64,000 nucleotides of DNA from Deltaproteobacteria bacterium (GTDB lineage Bacteria > Myxococcota_A > Polyangia > Polyangiales > JADJMO01): the NCBI GenBank assembly GCA_016182965.1, contig JACPFM010000021.1, positions 1-64,000 of the forward strand, read 5' to 3'. Position numbers and translations under genes: made by a program. This document shows positions 36,867 through 43,542 of the stretch, piece by piece; the first letter of the stretch is position 1, and each line of letters opens with the position of its first letter. The notes under the pieces were generated by a model. The model did no database searches and was not told where the DNA came from. It saw only the letters and a program-made list of their open reading frames with translations.

Positions 36867-37925
36867 TCAGCCCGGCGCCTCGGGCCGAGGCTCTCGTTCC
36901 AGCGCCTCGAGCGCGCGCAGCGAGGCCACGGTGAGTGAGAAGGCGAGCGGCCCGAGGATGACCCCCGGCAGGCCGAACAGCGCGACGCCGCCGATCAGCG
37001 CGACGAGCACCCACAGGAACCCGAGCTCGACGCTGCTGCCGCGCAGGAACAGCGGGCGCAGCACGTTGTCGAGGCTCGCGGCGAGGACGCCGAACACGAG
37101 CGCGGCGATCGCGGCGCCGAGCCGCCCGTGGGCGACGAGATACGCCGCGGCGCCGAGGATGATCGGCGCGGTGCCGATGACCGGCACGAACGAGAGGAAG
37201 AAGGTGAGCACGCCCCACACGAAGGCGCGCGGCACGCCGAGCGAAAGGAGCACGAGCGACATCGCGAACGCCTGCAGCGCGGACACCGCGAGGTTCGCGA
37301 CGATGGTCGACTGGATCACCTCGGCGGTGACCGCGCGAATGGTCTCGCGCTCGCGCTCCCACGGGAGCAGGCGCGGCAGGACGCGATCGCGCGCCTCCTT
37401 GCCCTCGACCGCGAGCGTGACCCACGTCAGGAGGACCACGATGCTGTGGAAGAGCGCCGCCGGCGTGGTCGAGAGCAGCGAGCCGACCCACACGCCGACG
37501 CGGCCCGCGTTCGCCACGGCGAGCGCGCGGACCTTCGCCGCGAGCTCGGTCGGCGCGAGCTCGACGCCGAAGCGCGCGAGCTGCGTCGCCGCGAGCTCGG
37601 TGCCGCGGGCGAGCAGCTCGGTCCAGTCGTCGGCGTCCCTCGAGGTGACCAGGCGCACGAGGTCGCGCGCGGCGACGTAGAGCGCGATGCCGAGCGGCAC
37701 GAGCACCACCAGGATCACCAGCGCGACGAAGCCCATGGCCAGGAGGGCGCGCGCGCCGCGACCCTCGCGCTTCAGGCGACGCGCGGCCCAGTCGATCGGG
37801 CGCTCGGAGACGTAGGCGAGCGTCGCGCCGACGCTCAACGGCACGATCAGCTCCCACATCACCGCGACGGAGAGGACCAGGCTCGCGAGGAAGAACCAGA
37901 CGGCGGGGTTTCGCTGGAGGTGCAT
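36867..37925 (-). CDS. AI-2E family transporter (UPF0118)
   Basis: 352 residues with about eight membrane helices and the family's C-terminal motif block FVWGVLTFFLSFVPVIGTAP, DNVLRPLFLRG and LFGLPGVILGPL. AI-2E proteins are exporters or Na+/H+ antiporters of the inner membrane; the name does not prove AI-2 transport. It lies 78 bp from the sensor kinase start on the same strand and 116 bp from the array promoter, which points the other way. Confidence 0.9.
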   Translation of the reverse strand: MHLQRNPAVWFFLASLVLSVAVMWELIVPLSVGATLAYVSERPIDWAARRLKREGRGARALLAMGFVALVILVVLVPLGIALYVAARDLVRLVTSRDADDWTELLARGTELAATQLARFGVELAPTELAAKVRALAVANAGRVGVWVGSLLSTTPAALFHSIVVLLTWVTLAVEGKEARDRVLPRLLPWERERETIRAVTAEVIQSTIVANLAVSALQAFAMSLVLLSLGVPRAFVWGVLTFFLSFVPVIGTAPIILGAAAYLVAHGRLGAAIAALVFGVLAASLDNVLRPLFLRGSSVELGFLWVLVALIGGVALFGLPGVILGPLAFSLTVASLRALEALEREPRPEAPG

Positions 37926-38040
37926 CCCTGGCGGCCCTGACCAGCTGCGTCATCCACACCGCCGAAAGATTCTCGGAAACAAAATCCGAGCTCGCACGTC
38001 TGATGGTCCGAAGAGCGCGAGCCATCCCCCCGGTCGGTTC

Positions 38041-38054
38041 AACGAATGTTCGTT
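38041..38054. promoter_or_regulatory. Palindromic operator overlapping the array promoter
   Basis: AACGAA-TG-TTCGTT is a perfect 6-bp inverted repeat whose right half ends on the first base of the -35 box. A dimeric repressor bound here would block the promoter. It resembles, but does not match, SOS boxes with CGAAC/GTTCG halves. Confidence 0.5.
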
Positions 38055-38082
38055 TGACAAGTCCCGGGTTCTCTGGTAGAAC
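38054..38082 (+). promoter_or_regulatory. Sigma70-type promoter upstream of the tRNA array
   Basis: A consensus -35 TTGACA (38054-38059), a 17-bp spacer and a -10 TAGAAC (38077-38082) read toward the array. This is an unusually good match in such GC-rich DNA. Transcription would start near 38089, giving a leader of about 560 nt before the first tRNA. Confidence 0.6.
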
Positions 38083-38113
38083 GCTCGAACAAGACAAACA
38101 CCTGTCGGTCCCC

Positions 38114-38305
38114 ATGCTCACCCTTCGCGCCCACCACGAACGCCTGCTCGCCGGCCTCCAGCCGGTCGCCGGCTCGTCGCGTGCGCATCAGGGGTGGTCG
38201 AAGGCCGATGCCAGCAGCCAGGGGTATTCCCCGGCGGCCGGCGCCTCCGTCGACGATCGCACGCCCGCGATCGGCTTTCCGATGAACCCGGAGGTGGGTC
38301 GCTAG
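38114..38305 (+). CDS. Possible leader peptide
   Basis: A 63-codon frame (MLTLRAHHERLLAGLQ...) starts about 25 nt after the predicted transcription start and ends before the leader hairpin. The ribosome site is weak. It could be a regulatory upstream frame or chance; nothing in the sequence identifies a function. Confidence 0.3.
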   Translation: MLTLRAHHERLLAGLQPVAGSSRAHQGWSKADASSQGYSPAAGASVDDRTPAIGFPMNPEVGR

Positions 38306-38352
38306 GGCGGCTTTCTCGTAATACGCTGCGCTTCGCAAGCGCCGCGAGTTTC

Positions 38353-38395
38353 GAGGGCCGCCCCGGGCAGACCGGGCGCGGCCCTCCAACGTTTT
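38353..38395 (+). terminator. Terminator/attenuator-like hairpin in the array leader
   Basis: GAGGGCCGC (38353-38361) pairs with GCGGCCCTC (38378-38386), extended by CCCGG/CCGGG with loop GCAGA and one bulged C; a short T run (GTTTTGG) follows at 38392. It lies between the promoter and the first tRNA, so it would attenuate the array rather than end a gene. Downstream, TCAAACGT occurs twice (38609 and 38632); no further promoter is evident before 38651. Confidence 0.5.
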
Positions 38396-38650
38396 GGCTC
38401 TCGATACGTCTCACCAGCCCATCCCGGAGATCCCCATGCGGTTCCCATGCTCATCCAGACTCGTCGGTCGGCGCCTCGTGCAGCCGCGCCCGGGTCTGCG
38501 CGCCGAGCTCGGCGGCCGATCGGGGCTGCCGGCCCGCAAGCGCGCCTGACCTCTCCCGTCCCGACACGGGTCGGCTGCCGCCCGCGGCGGCCACGGATCG
38601 GTGCGTCTTCAAACGTAATTCTCTCGCAACGTCAAACGTGGTTTATCGCC

Positions 38651-38723
38651 GGGATCGTGGCGTAATGGCGAGCGCAGCCGCCTCTTAAGCGGCCAGGTAG
38701 GGGTTCGACTCCCCTCGATCCCA
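38651..38723 (+). tRNA. tRNA-Lys(CTT)
   Basis: Acceptor GGGATCG/CGATCCC with A73, anticodon arm GCCGC-CTCTTAA-GCGGC, T arm AGGGG-TTCGACT-CCCCT. First member of the array; CCA is not encoded in full (CC G). Confidence 0.9.
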
Positions 38724-38820
38724 CCGCCCCGCGAGCCGATCGCTCATGGGGCCCCGGGTGAGGTGCGCCCTCGTCCCGGTCGTCGCGCGGATCTCCCGAA
38801 GACCTCGCCTCTTCTCGTGT

Positions 38821-38893
38821 TCCGGAGTCGTCTAGCTCGGAAGGACCCGAGGCTCTGAACCTCGTGATGGTGGTTCGAATCCACCCTCCGGAT
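38821..38893 (+). tRNA. tRNA-Gln(CTG)
   Basis: Acceptor TCCGGAG/CTCCGGA, D stem GTC/GAC, anticodon arm CGAGG-CTCTGAA-CCTCG, T arm GGTGG-TTCGAAT-CCACC, base 73 T. A canonical fold. Confidence 0.9.
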
Positions 38894-38953
38894 CTCGGCA
38901 CGCCGAAGCGATCTCGATCGCTCGGCCTCGCTCTTTGACAGCCTGGCATCGAT

Positions 38954-38983
38954 GACGACGCGACTCGCCCGAGTCGCGTCGTC
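38954..38983. other. Perfect 14-bp hairpin inside the array
   Basis: GACGACGCGACTCG and its exact complement CGAGTCGCGTCGTC are separated by only two bases. The strongest local palindrome of the array, in the widest tRNA-free gap of its first half. No T run follows, so it could be an RNA processing hairpin, a recombination site or a protein site. Confidence 0.5.
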
Positions 38984-39122
38984 TGCAGAAAGCGACGGGT
39001 GCAGCCCGTCGCCAGGGTGGGTCCGCGAACGCGAGGGTTCTCGCGCGGGCGCCGACGAGGGTCCTACGGGACGTCTCCTCGTCACGACTTCGGTCAGGCG
39101 CTCACAGCGGCCCCACCGTCAT

Positions 39123-39194
39123 TGCGACGCAGCTCGATGGCAGAGCGCCCGCTGTTCGAGCGGTGCGGTGGTGGTTCGACTCCACCCGTCGCAG
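39123..39194 (+). tRNA. tRNA-like, anticodon position TTC (Glu), G33
   Basis: Acceptor TGCGACG/CGTCGCA pairs fully, D arm GCTC-GATGGCA-GAGC, T arm GGTGG-TTCGACT-CCACC. The anticodon loop is TGTTCGA: the central triplet reads TTC (Glu) but position 33 is G instead of the near-universal U. Stem pair 27-43 is C/T. Decoding is doubtful. Confidence 0.65.
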
Positions 39195-39208
39195 CTGATC
39201 GGCAGACT

Positions 39209-39281
39209 GCCGCTCGGGTCGTCGAGGGACGACGCCTTCTTGGTACGAAGGAGAGGACGGGTTCGACTCCCGTGAGCGGCT
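39209..39281 (+). tRNA. tRNA-Thr(GGT)
   Basis: Acceptor GCCGCTC/GAGCGGC, D arm GTCG/CGAC, anticodon arm CCTTC-TTGGTAC-GAAGG, T arm ACGGG-TTCGACT-CCCGT, T73 followed by an encoded CCA (39282-39284). Confidence 0.9.
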
Positions 39282-39313
39282 CCACCCTGAATCCTCGCGA
39301 GAGGAAGGGGATC

Positions 39314-39385
39314 GCGAGCATGGTCCAAAGGTAGGGTCCGGGTCTTCCAAACCCTGGGGTGCGGGTTCGACTCCCGCTGCTCGCT
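39314..39385 (+). tRNA. tRNA-Gly(TCC)
   Basis: Acceptor GCGAGCA/TGCTCGC, anticodon loop CTTCCAA with four paired bases and one C/T end mismatch, T arm GCGGG-TTCGACT-CCCGC, T73. The D stem relies on wobble pairs. Confidence 0.85.
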
Positions 39386-39402
39386 CTCGTGCGTGTGCAG
39401 GC

Positions 39403-39473
39403 GGTTCGGCAGCTCGAGGGTCGAGCGTCCGGTTGAAGCCCGGAATGTGAAGGTTCGAGTCCTTCCCGAACCA
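39403..39473 (+). tRNA. tRNA-Phe(GAA)
   Basis: Acceptor GGTTCGG/CCGAACC with A73, D arm GCTC-GAGGGTC-GAGC, anticodon arm TCCGG-TTGAAGC-CCGGA, T arm GAAGG-TTCGAGT-CCTTC. Confidence 0.9.
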
Positions 39474-39511
39474 CCGTCGAGGGCAACGGTGAAGCCGGGC
39501 CCGCGACCCAT

Positions 39512-39584
39512 GGTGACGTTACTCGACTGGCGAAGAGGGGAGGTCGTGACCCTCCTGGGACGGGTTCGATTCCCGTACGTCACC
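39512..39584 (+). tRNA. tRNA-His(GTG), C33
   Basis: The acceptor has eight pairs (GGTGACGT/ACGTCACC), the extra G-1:C73 pair that marks tRNA-His. Anticodon arm GGAGG-TCGTGAC-CCTCC reads GTG but position 33 is C rather than U. T arm ACGGG-TTCGATT-CCCGT. Confidence 0.8.
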
Positions 39585-39619
39585 CCGTTCTCGTGTCTCG
39601 TTCTCGTGTCTCGTTCGTC

Positions 39620-39688
39620 GACCTGGTGCTCCGGCGAGTAGCTCCGTCTGCAAAACGGAGCCGCGGGGTTCGACTCCCCTCCTGGTCT
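39620..39688 (+). tRNA. tRNA-Cys(GCA), shortened D region
   Basis: Anticodon arm TCCGT-CTGCAAA-ACGGA is canonical for Cys. The acceptor GACCTGG/CCTGGTC has one T-T mismatch, the T stem has a C/T end mismatch and only one linker base seems to precede the D stem. A functional call is less secure. Confidence 0.7.
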
Positions 39689-39749
39689 CCGCGCGCGTCT
39701 CCGCCTCGTCGCCCATCGTGACGACGTGACCGGTCACGACGCGCGCCAT

Positions 39750-39821
39750 GTGGGCATCGTCTAGCGGCCAGGACCGACGATTCTCGATCGTCGTACGCGG
39801 GTTCGACTCCCGCTGCCCACG
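39750..39821 (+). tRNA. tRNA-Glu(CTC)
   Basis: Acceptor GTGGGCA/TGCCCAC with G73, D stem GTC/GAC, anticodon arm GACGA-TTCTCGA-TCGTC, T arm GCGGG-TTCGACT-CCCGC. A canonical fold. Confidence 0.9.
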
Positions 39822-39837
39822 CTCGCACGCGCTCTCC

Positions 39838-39905
39838 CCTCGCCGGTCGACCCGGCGCCGAGGCTTCGAACCGCGGTCGCCGACGTTCGATTCGTCCCGA
39901 GAGGC
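39838..39905 (+). tRNA. Degenerate tRNA-Arg(TCG)-like element
   Basis: A T-arm-like segment CGACG-TTCGATT-CGTCC and an anticodon-like arm CGAGG-CTTCGAA-CCGCG are in correct order and spacing, but the acceptor (CCTCGCC/CGAGAGG) has two mismatches and the D region folds instead as GCCGG-TCGAC-CCGGC. A decayed or highly modified member of the array. Confidence 0.3.
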
Positions 39906-39977
39906 AGCGCGTGATGACCCGTGACGCGCCGCGCGCGTCGCCGTCGATGGGCTTCGACGTGACCCGAGCCCAGTCAC

Positions 39978-40049
39978 CCGGGTATGGCGCAGAAGCAGCG
40001 CGCACCGTTCGGGCCGGTGAGGTCGGTGGTGCAAGTCCACCTGCCCGGA
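39978..40049 (+). tRNA. tRNA-Pro(CGG) with G55
   Basis: Acceptor CCGGGTA/TGCCCGG with C1-G72 and A73 (both Pro-typical), D arm GCGC-AGAAGCA-GCGC, anticodon arm CACCG-TTCGGGC-CGGTG. The T loop is TGCAAGT: base 55 is G, not the U that is modified to pseudouridine in almost all tRNAs. Confidence 0.8.
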
Positions 40050-40070
40050 CTGTCATTGGATTGCGAACCG

Positions 40071-40145
40071 GGAGTCGGTCCCGGGCCCGTCTCGAAAACG
40101 GTGCGATGGCACGGCGCCATTGGGGTTCGACTCCTCCGCTCTCCG
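40071..40145 (+). tRNA. tRNA-Ser(CGA)-like, D arm replaced by a short segment
   Basis: Anticodon loop CTCGAAA and a long variable arm (ATGGC/GCCAT) identify Ser. Only four acceptor pairs form (GGAG with CTCC of GCTCTCC, G73). The D arm is reduced to about ten bases, so the gene is about 75 nt rather than about 88. It resembles D-armless mitochondrial Ser tRNAs. Confidence 0.55.
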
Positions 40146-40150
40146 CGACT

Positions 40151-40188
40151 GGAAGACGAGGCATGGCGTTCGACTCGCCCGCCTTCCG
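40151..40188 (+). ncRNA. tRNA minihelix (acceptor plus T arm only)
   Basis: GGAAGAC pairs with GCCTTCC (six of seven), linked by six bases to a T arm with GGCG-TTCGACT-CGCC. D and anticodon arms are missing altogether. It is 38 nt, immediately after the Ser-like gene, and keeps the array's standard T loop. Confidence 0.5.
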
Positions 40189-40220
40189 CAGAAGCGCTGG
40201 GGTTCCCCACGAGATACCAC

Positions 40221-40305
40221 GGGAAGTGAAGCGTGACGCTGGGACGTCCGGGTGGCCGTAACCCACCTGTCTCTCGACTGTGAGGTTCGATTCCTCCGCT
40301 TCCCA
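40221..40305 (+). tRNA. tRNA-Tyr(GTA), C33
   Basis: Acceptor GGGAAGT/GCTTCCC with A73, anticodon arm GGTGG-CCGTAAC-CCACC, an extended variable region as expected for bacterial Tyr, T arm with GAGG-TTCGATT-CCTC. Position 33 is C instead of U. The D region can pair as GACG/CGTC but with extra bases before it. Confidence 0.75.
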
Positions 40306-40313
40306 CCGATACT

Positions 40314-40385
40314 GCCCTCGAAACTCACCTGGTGGAGTGCCGCACTCGTAACGCGGAAGAGCCGGTTCGATTCCGGCCGGGGGCT
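40314..40385 (+). tRNA. tRNA-Thr(CGT)
   Basis: Acceptor GCCCTCG/CGGGGGC, D arm ACTC-ACCTGGTG-GAGT, anticodon loop CTCGTAA, T arm GCCGG-TTCGATT-CCGGC, T73. One A/C mismatch at pair 31-39. Confidence 0.85.
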
Positions 40386-40408
40386 CCGGATCGAGGCACT
40401 GTTCGGTC

Positions 40409-40480
40409 GTTACTGTAGTCCAATGGTAGGACAACGCACTGTTAATGCGTCATATGCGGGTTCGAGCCCCGCCGATGAAC
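40409..40480 (+). tRNA. tRNA-Asn(GTT), weak acceptor stem
   Basis: D arm GTCC-AATGGTA-GGAC, anticodon arm ACGCA-CTGTTAA-TGCGT and T arm GCGGG-TTCGAGC-CCCGC are perfect. The acceptor GTTACTG/CGATGAA has two mismatches and two wobble pairs, so charging is uncertain. Confidence 0.75.
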
Positions 40481-40510
40481 ACGACCGACGATCTCGCCTC
40501 GATCGAACTC

Positions 40511-40631
40511 TTCGCAGGGGAACTGCGGCGTTCCTACAGGGACATCGGCTTCGAACACCGACGTTGGTTCGACTCCAACAGCCTCCACCTCACGGGGGCT
40601 GAAGACGGAACTCCCGAATTGCCCCTGCAAA
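40511..40631 (+). ncRNA. Y RNA-like tRNA mimic A (closed acceptor stem)
   Basis: Outer ends pair: GCAGGGG (40514-40520) with CCCCTGC (40622-40628); a second helix joins GTTCC (40530-40534) and GGAAC (40607-40611). Inside are an arm TCGG..CCGA with loop CTTCGAACA, a T arm GTTGG-TTCGACT-CCAAC, and AGCCTCC paired with the following GGGGGCT through loop ACCTCAC. The acceptor strand thus pairs with downstream, not upstream, sequence: the permuted tRNA-like layout described for bacterial YrlA RNAs. GGGGAACTG beside the outer helix is shared with mimic B. It lies upstream of a Ro60-like gene, where Y RNAs are usually encoded. Confidence 0.65.
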
Positions 40632-40635
40632 CCAT

Positions 40636-40770
40636 TCTCCGGGGAACTGTGACGTCGTTTCAGGACACTCGGCCTCCAACCGAAACGCGTTGGTGCAACT
40701 CCAACCGCCCGCTCCTTACGCGGGCGTCGTCTAACAGAGACAACACCGACGTACGAGCTCTCCCCGGGAT
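40636..40770 (+). ncRNA. Y RNA-like tRNA mimic B (closed acceptor stem)
   Basis: Outer helix CCGGGGA (40639-40645) with TCCCCGG (40761-40767); second helix ACGTCG (40652-40657) with CGACGT (40747-40752). Inside: arm TCGG-CCTCCAA-CCGA, T arm GTTGG-TGCAACT-CCAAC (G55), CGCCCGC paired with the following GCGGGCG through the 7-nt loop TCCTTAC, then a D arm GTC-TAACAGA-GAC. All elements are in the same order as in mimic A, the loops share the pattern nCCTnAC and the stems differ by compensatory changes. It ends about 30 nt before the Ro60-like start. Confidence 0.7.
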
Positions 40771-40799
40771 CATTCCCGAACACAGAAAGGTGGACACCC

Positions 40800-42374
40800 A
40801 TGACCGACATGACGATGGTGACCGATGTTCGGGCGCCCATGAGCGGATGGGCGCCCACCTGTGAGCCGGCGGCGCTCGCGCGTGCGACGGTGGCGTTCCT
40901 CGACGCGGCGTCGACCGCGTTCGGCCGCGCGACGGCGTACAACACGCGCGAGGAGGGCCAGGCCGCGGAGCTCGCGGTCCACGAGGCACTGCTCCGGCTC
41001 GACCGCGGCCTCTACGCGCTGCTCCTCACGCTCCCCGGCGTGACCGACCGTGCGCGGCAGGTCGGAGTGAAGAACCTGCTCGGCGTGAAGGGAGACACCA
41101 CCATCGGCGCAGACGTCGAGCGGCGTGTCCTCTCGCACCTCGTCGCCGAGCTCCCGGCGACCCGTGTCTTCAAGCTCTTCGTCGCGCTCCGCGCCGGCGA
41201 CGAGAAGGCCGGTATCCAACGGGCGAACAACGCGCGCACCCGCAAGCTGATCCTCCGGGTGATCCTCGGATCGTCGAAGGTGGAGCTGTGGGCGGTGAAG
41301 TACCGGACGAAGATGGCCGAGGCGCTCACGCACGCGTGGGGGCAGCGGACGACCAGCATCCTCCGGTCGATCCTCGGGCGTTCGGTCGAGACGTGGAGCG
41401 ACAAGGAGCAGGCGATCGTCCGCAAGGCGCTCGACCGCTTCGCGCGCGACGTCGAGAAGGCGCGTGCGTGCGTGGCGTTCGTGCTCCGCGCATCGGTTGC
41501 GACCTCGCTGCCGCTGCTCTCGGCGTACGAGGCGGCCAAGACCGATCTCTCGCTCGGCAAGCGACTGCCGCTCGAGGTGCTCGAGGGCATCCGCAGCACG
41601 TTCCACAAGGACGTGAAGAAGGAGACCGTCCTCGCGCTCGCGAAGGACTCGCTCACCACCGGGCAGAAGATGCAGGTGCAGCGGCGTGCGGCCGAGGCCG
41701 GCGTCGACGTCCGCATGGACGTCGCCGAGTACGACGCGGTTCGCCTGTACCTCTACGCCTTCGAGATGGGCATGACTCGGGAGATCCTCGAGGCGCTCGT
41801 GGCGAAGGCGAGGGTCACCGCCCTCCAGGTGAGGCTCCGTCTCGGCTACGGCCGCATCGGCATCCTGCTCGACGCCTCGGCGTCGATGACGGGATCGCGC
41901 GAGCAGCCGCTCCGCCCGATGGCGACCGCGCTCGCGCTTCGCGACGTGCTCGCGCACGCCGCCGAGGCGACGATCGTGCGCGCCGGCGGAGACGGAGACG
42001 GCATGCTCGTTCGTCCGAGCGGCGCGACGTCCCTCGCAGAGGGCCTCGTCGAGCTGCTCGTAGCGAGGGTGGACGCCGTGTTCGTGCTCTCCGACGGCTA
42101 CGAGAACGGGCCGGCAGGTCGGTTCGCCGAGGTCGTCGCGGCCGTGCGCGCCATCGGGATCTCCACGCCGATCTACCACCTCAACCCGGTCTTCGCGGCC
42201 GAGTCGAAGGGTGTTCGGCAGCTCGCACAGGATGGGGCAGTGACGCTGCCGGTGCGTGCACCGGAGGCGCTCGGCCTCGGGTTCGTTCGCGGTCTGCTCG
42301 AGACCGATCCGGCGCGCGGCCTCGCGCAGCTCGCCGACATCGCTCTCCCGCAGCTGCTGGGAAAGGAGGCGTGA
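40800..42374 (+). CDS. Ro60/Rsr-like RNA-binding protein (TROVE-type helical domain plus vWA)
   Basis: 524 residues, close to Deinococcus Rsr (about 530). The N-terminal about 340 residues are all-helical; RTRKLILRVIL and ELWAVKYRTKM recall TROVE helices that bind misfolded or Y RNA through the ring. The C-terminal vWA has a full metal site: Asp358-x-Ser360-x-Ser362 (ILLDASASM), Thr410 (SGATSL) and Asp432 (VLSDGYEN). Ro60 proteins work with Y RNAs and nucleases in RNA quality control, stress survival and 23S rRNA maturation in Deinococcus. Two Y RNA-like genes precede it; AAAGGTGG lies six bases before ATG. TROVE assignment is by pattern; a generic helical-vWA protein is the alternative. Confidence 0.75.
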   Translation: MTDMTMVTDVRAPMSGWAPTCEPAALARATVAFLDAASTAFGRATAYNTREEGQAAELAVHEALLRLDRGLYALLLTLPGVTDRARQVGVKNLLGVKGDTTIGADVERRVLSHLVAELPATRVFKLFVALRAGDEKAGIQRANNARTRKLILRVILGSSKVELWAVKYRTKMAEALTHAWGQRTTSILRSILGRSVETWSDKEQAIVRKALDRFARDVEKARACVAFVLRASVATSLPLLSAYEAAKTDLSLGKRLPLEVLEGIRSTFHKDVKKETVLALAKDSLTTGQKMQVQRRAAEAGVDVRMDVAEYDAVRLYLYAFEMGMTREILEALVAKARVTALQVRLRLGYGRIGILLDASASMTGSREQPLRPMATALALRDVLAHAAEATIVRAGGDGDGMLVRPSGATSLAEGLVELLVARVDAVFVLSDGYENGPAGRFAEVVAAVRAIGISTPIYHLNPVFAAESKGVRQLAQDGAVTLPVRAPEALGLGFVRGLLETDPARGLAQLADIALPQLLGKEA

Positions 42375-42377
42375 GTC

Positions 42378-43346
42378 ATGACGCTCACCGTCGAGATGAT
42401 CTTGAAGGGAACGGGCATCGGTCCGATGCAGTCGGTCGGGCAGATGCAGGTCATTCCGATCGTCGCCCCGGCTGACGCGACGGACGACGACGCGACCTAC
42501 GCGCCGCCGCAGCTCGAGGTCGGAACCAGCTGCTACGGTTCGGTGGCCCTGCGCAACGCGAACGACAAGCCCACCATCGTGCCCTACGGCGCGGGATGGG
42601 TCGTCGAGGAGCGCGCGCAGGACCACGCGATCGGCAGCGGCGCCTTCCTCCAGGCTGGCGAGCACAAGGTCCTGGGGAAGGCCATGTGCATCCAGCAGTC
42701 GCAGCCGGGTCTCATCGCGCGCGCAAAGCGCGCGATGACGATCCTGCCGGCGAAGCTGAGGGCAAAGGCGCTCGCGGTTCGTCACGTCGAGCAGTACAAC
42801 AAGCTGTGGGAGCACATCACGGCGTTCAACACGGCGCTCGGAATCGACGCGGCGGCGAACCTCGTGACGTTCCTCCGCAGCTTCGCGAAGGAGCTCGACG
42901 AGTTCGTCGCCGAGTTCGAGCTCGTCCCGCGCCAGATCGGCGCGATCGTGCTCGTCGGCGGCGAGATCGTGGGTGTCGAGCGTGCGCCGTCGGCGGCGTA
43001 CTTCGCGGCGACGTGGGAGCCGCTGGTGCGCGTCTGCTACGGATCGCTGGCGATCGCCGCGGGCAGGTCCCGCGCGACGCCGCCGGCGACGCGCCTGCCC
43101 CTCATCACCGGCGCGAAGACCCTCGAGGCGCTGCGAAGCGCGCTCGCGGAGCTTCGTACGCGCGAGGAGGTGCTGACGCAGCAGCTGATGTCGTTCGTTC
43201 GTCCGCTTCGCCTCGAGCGCGCGGATCGCGCGGACGACACCCTCGACGACGCGCAGCTGTGGACCGTCGCGGGCATGCGGCTCGGCGGGCAGGTGGTCAT
43301 CGCGGGTGACGCGGTGAAGTACGCCTCGCTGGTCGCGGCCAACTAG
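42378..43346 (+). CDS. ARPP-1-like protein, partner of the Ro60-like protein
   Basis: 322 residues, starting 3 bp after the Ro60-like stop with a strong ribosome site (AGGAGG), so translationally coupled. The segments VPYGAGWVVEERAQDH, GEHKVLGKAMCIQQSQPG and IGAIVLVGGEIVGVE are reminiscent of the ARPP-1 (DUF6569-type) family, a beta-rich domain of unknown biochemistry; this is from memory of the family and needs an HMM test. No membrane segment or known catalytic site is visible. Its place suggests a role in the Ro60-like RNP or in handling array RNAs. Confidence 0.7.
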   Translation: MTLTVEMILKGTGIGPMQSVGQMQVIPIVAPADATDDDATYAPPQLEVGTSCYGSVALRNANDKPTIVPYGAGWVVEERAQDHAIGSGAFLQAGEHKVLGKAMCIQQSQPGLIARAKRAMTILPAKLRAKALAVRHVEQYNKLWEHITAFNTALGIDAAANLVTFLRSFAKELDEFVAEFELVPRQIGAIVLVGGEIVGVERAPSAAYFAATWEPLVRVCYGSLAIAAGRSRATPPATRLPLITGAKTLEALRSALAELRTREEVLTQQLMSFVRPLRLERADRADDTLDDAQLWTVAGMRLGGQVVIAGDAVKYASLVAAN

Positions 43347-43355
43347 CTTCGCCTT

Positions 43356-43389
43356 CCGCGCGTGAGAGGCTCCACCCTTTCACGCGCGG
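43356..43389 (+). terminator. Strong hairpin after the Ro60-like operon
   Basis: CCGCGCGTGA pairs perfectly with TCACGCGCGG around a 14-nt loop, 9 bp after the ARPP-1-like stop. There is no T run. It may end the operon, protect its 3' end, or be an RNA processing signal before the second half of the array. Confidence 0.55.
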
Positions 43390-43542
43390 AGGGTGTGGCA
43401 CCTGGCTCGCCGCGGCGTCGAATCGTCGCGCTCGATCGACCATCGTCGCCCGACTCATTCTCGTCGAATGACCCCGAGGGGCCCAACCAAGAGGGGCTGC
43501 TCGAAACACCATTCATCATCCCCGAATGCAGTGAGGACTACA

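Noticed and set aside
38935..38940. TTGACA as a second array promoter
   Set aside because: No -10-like hexamer lies 16-18 bp downstream; that region is the GC-rich palindrome.
39094..40434. Several 100-280 codon frames across the tRNA array, both strands
   Set aside because: They are translations of tRNA T arms (recurring VRFP, GIEP and SRTP words), a well-known annotation artefact.
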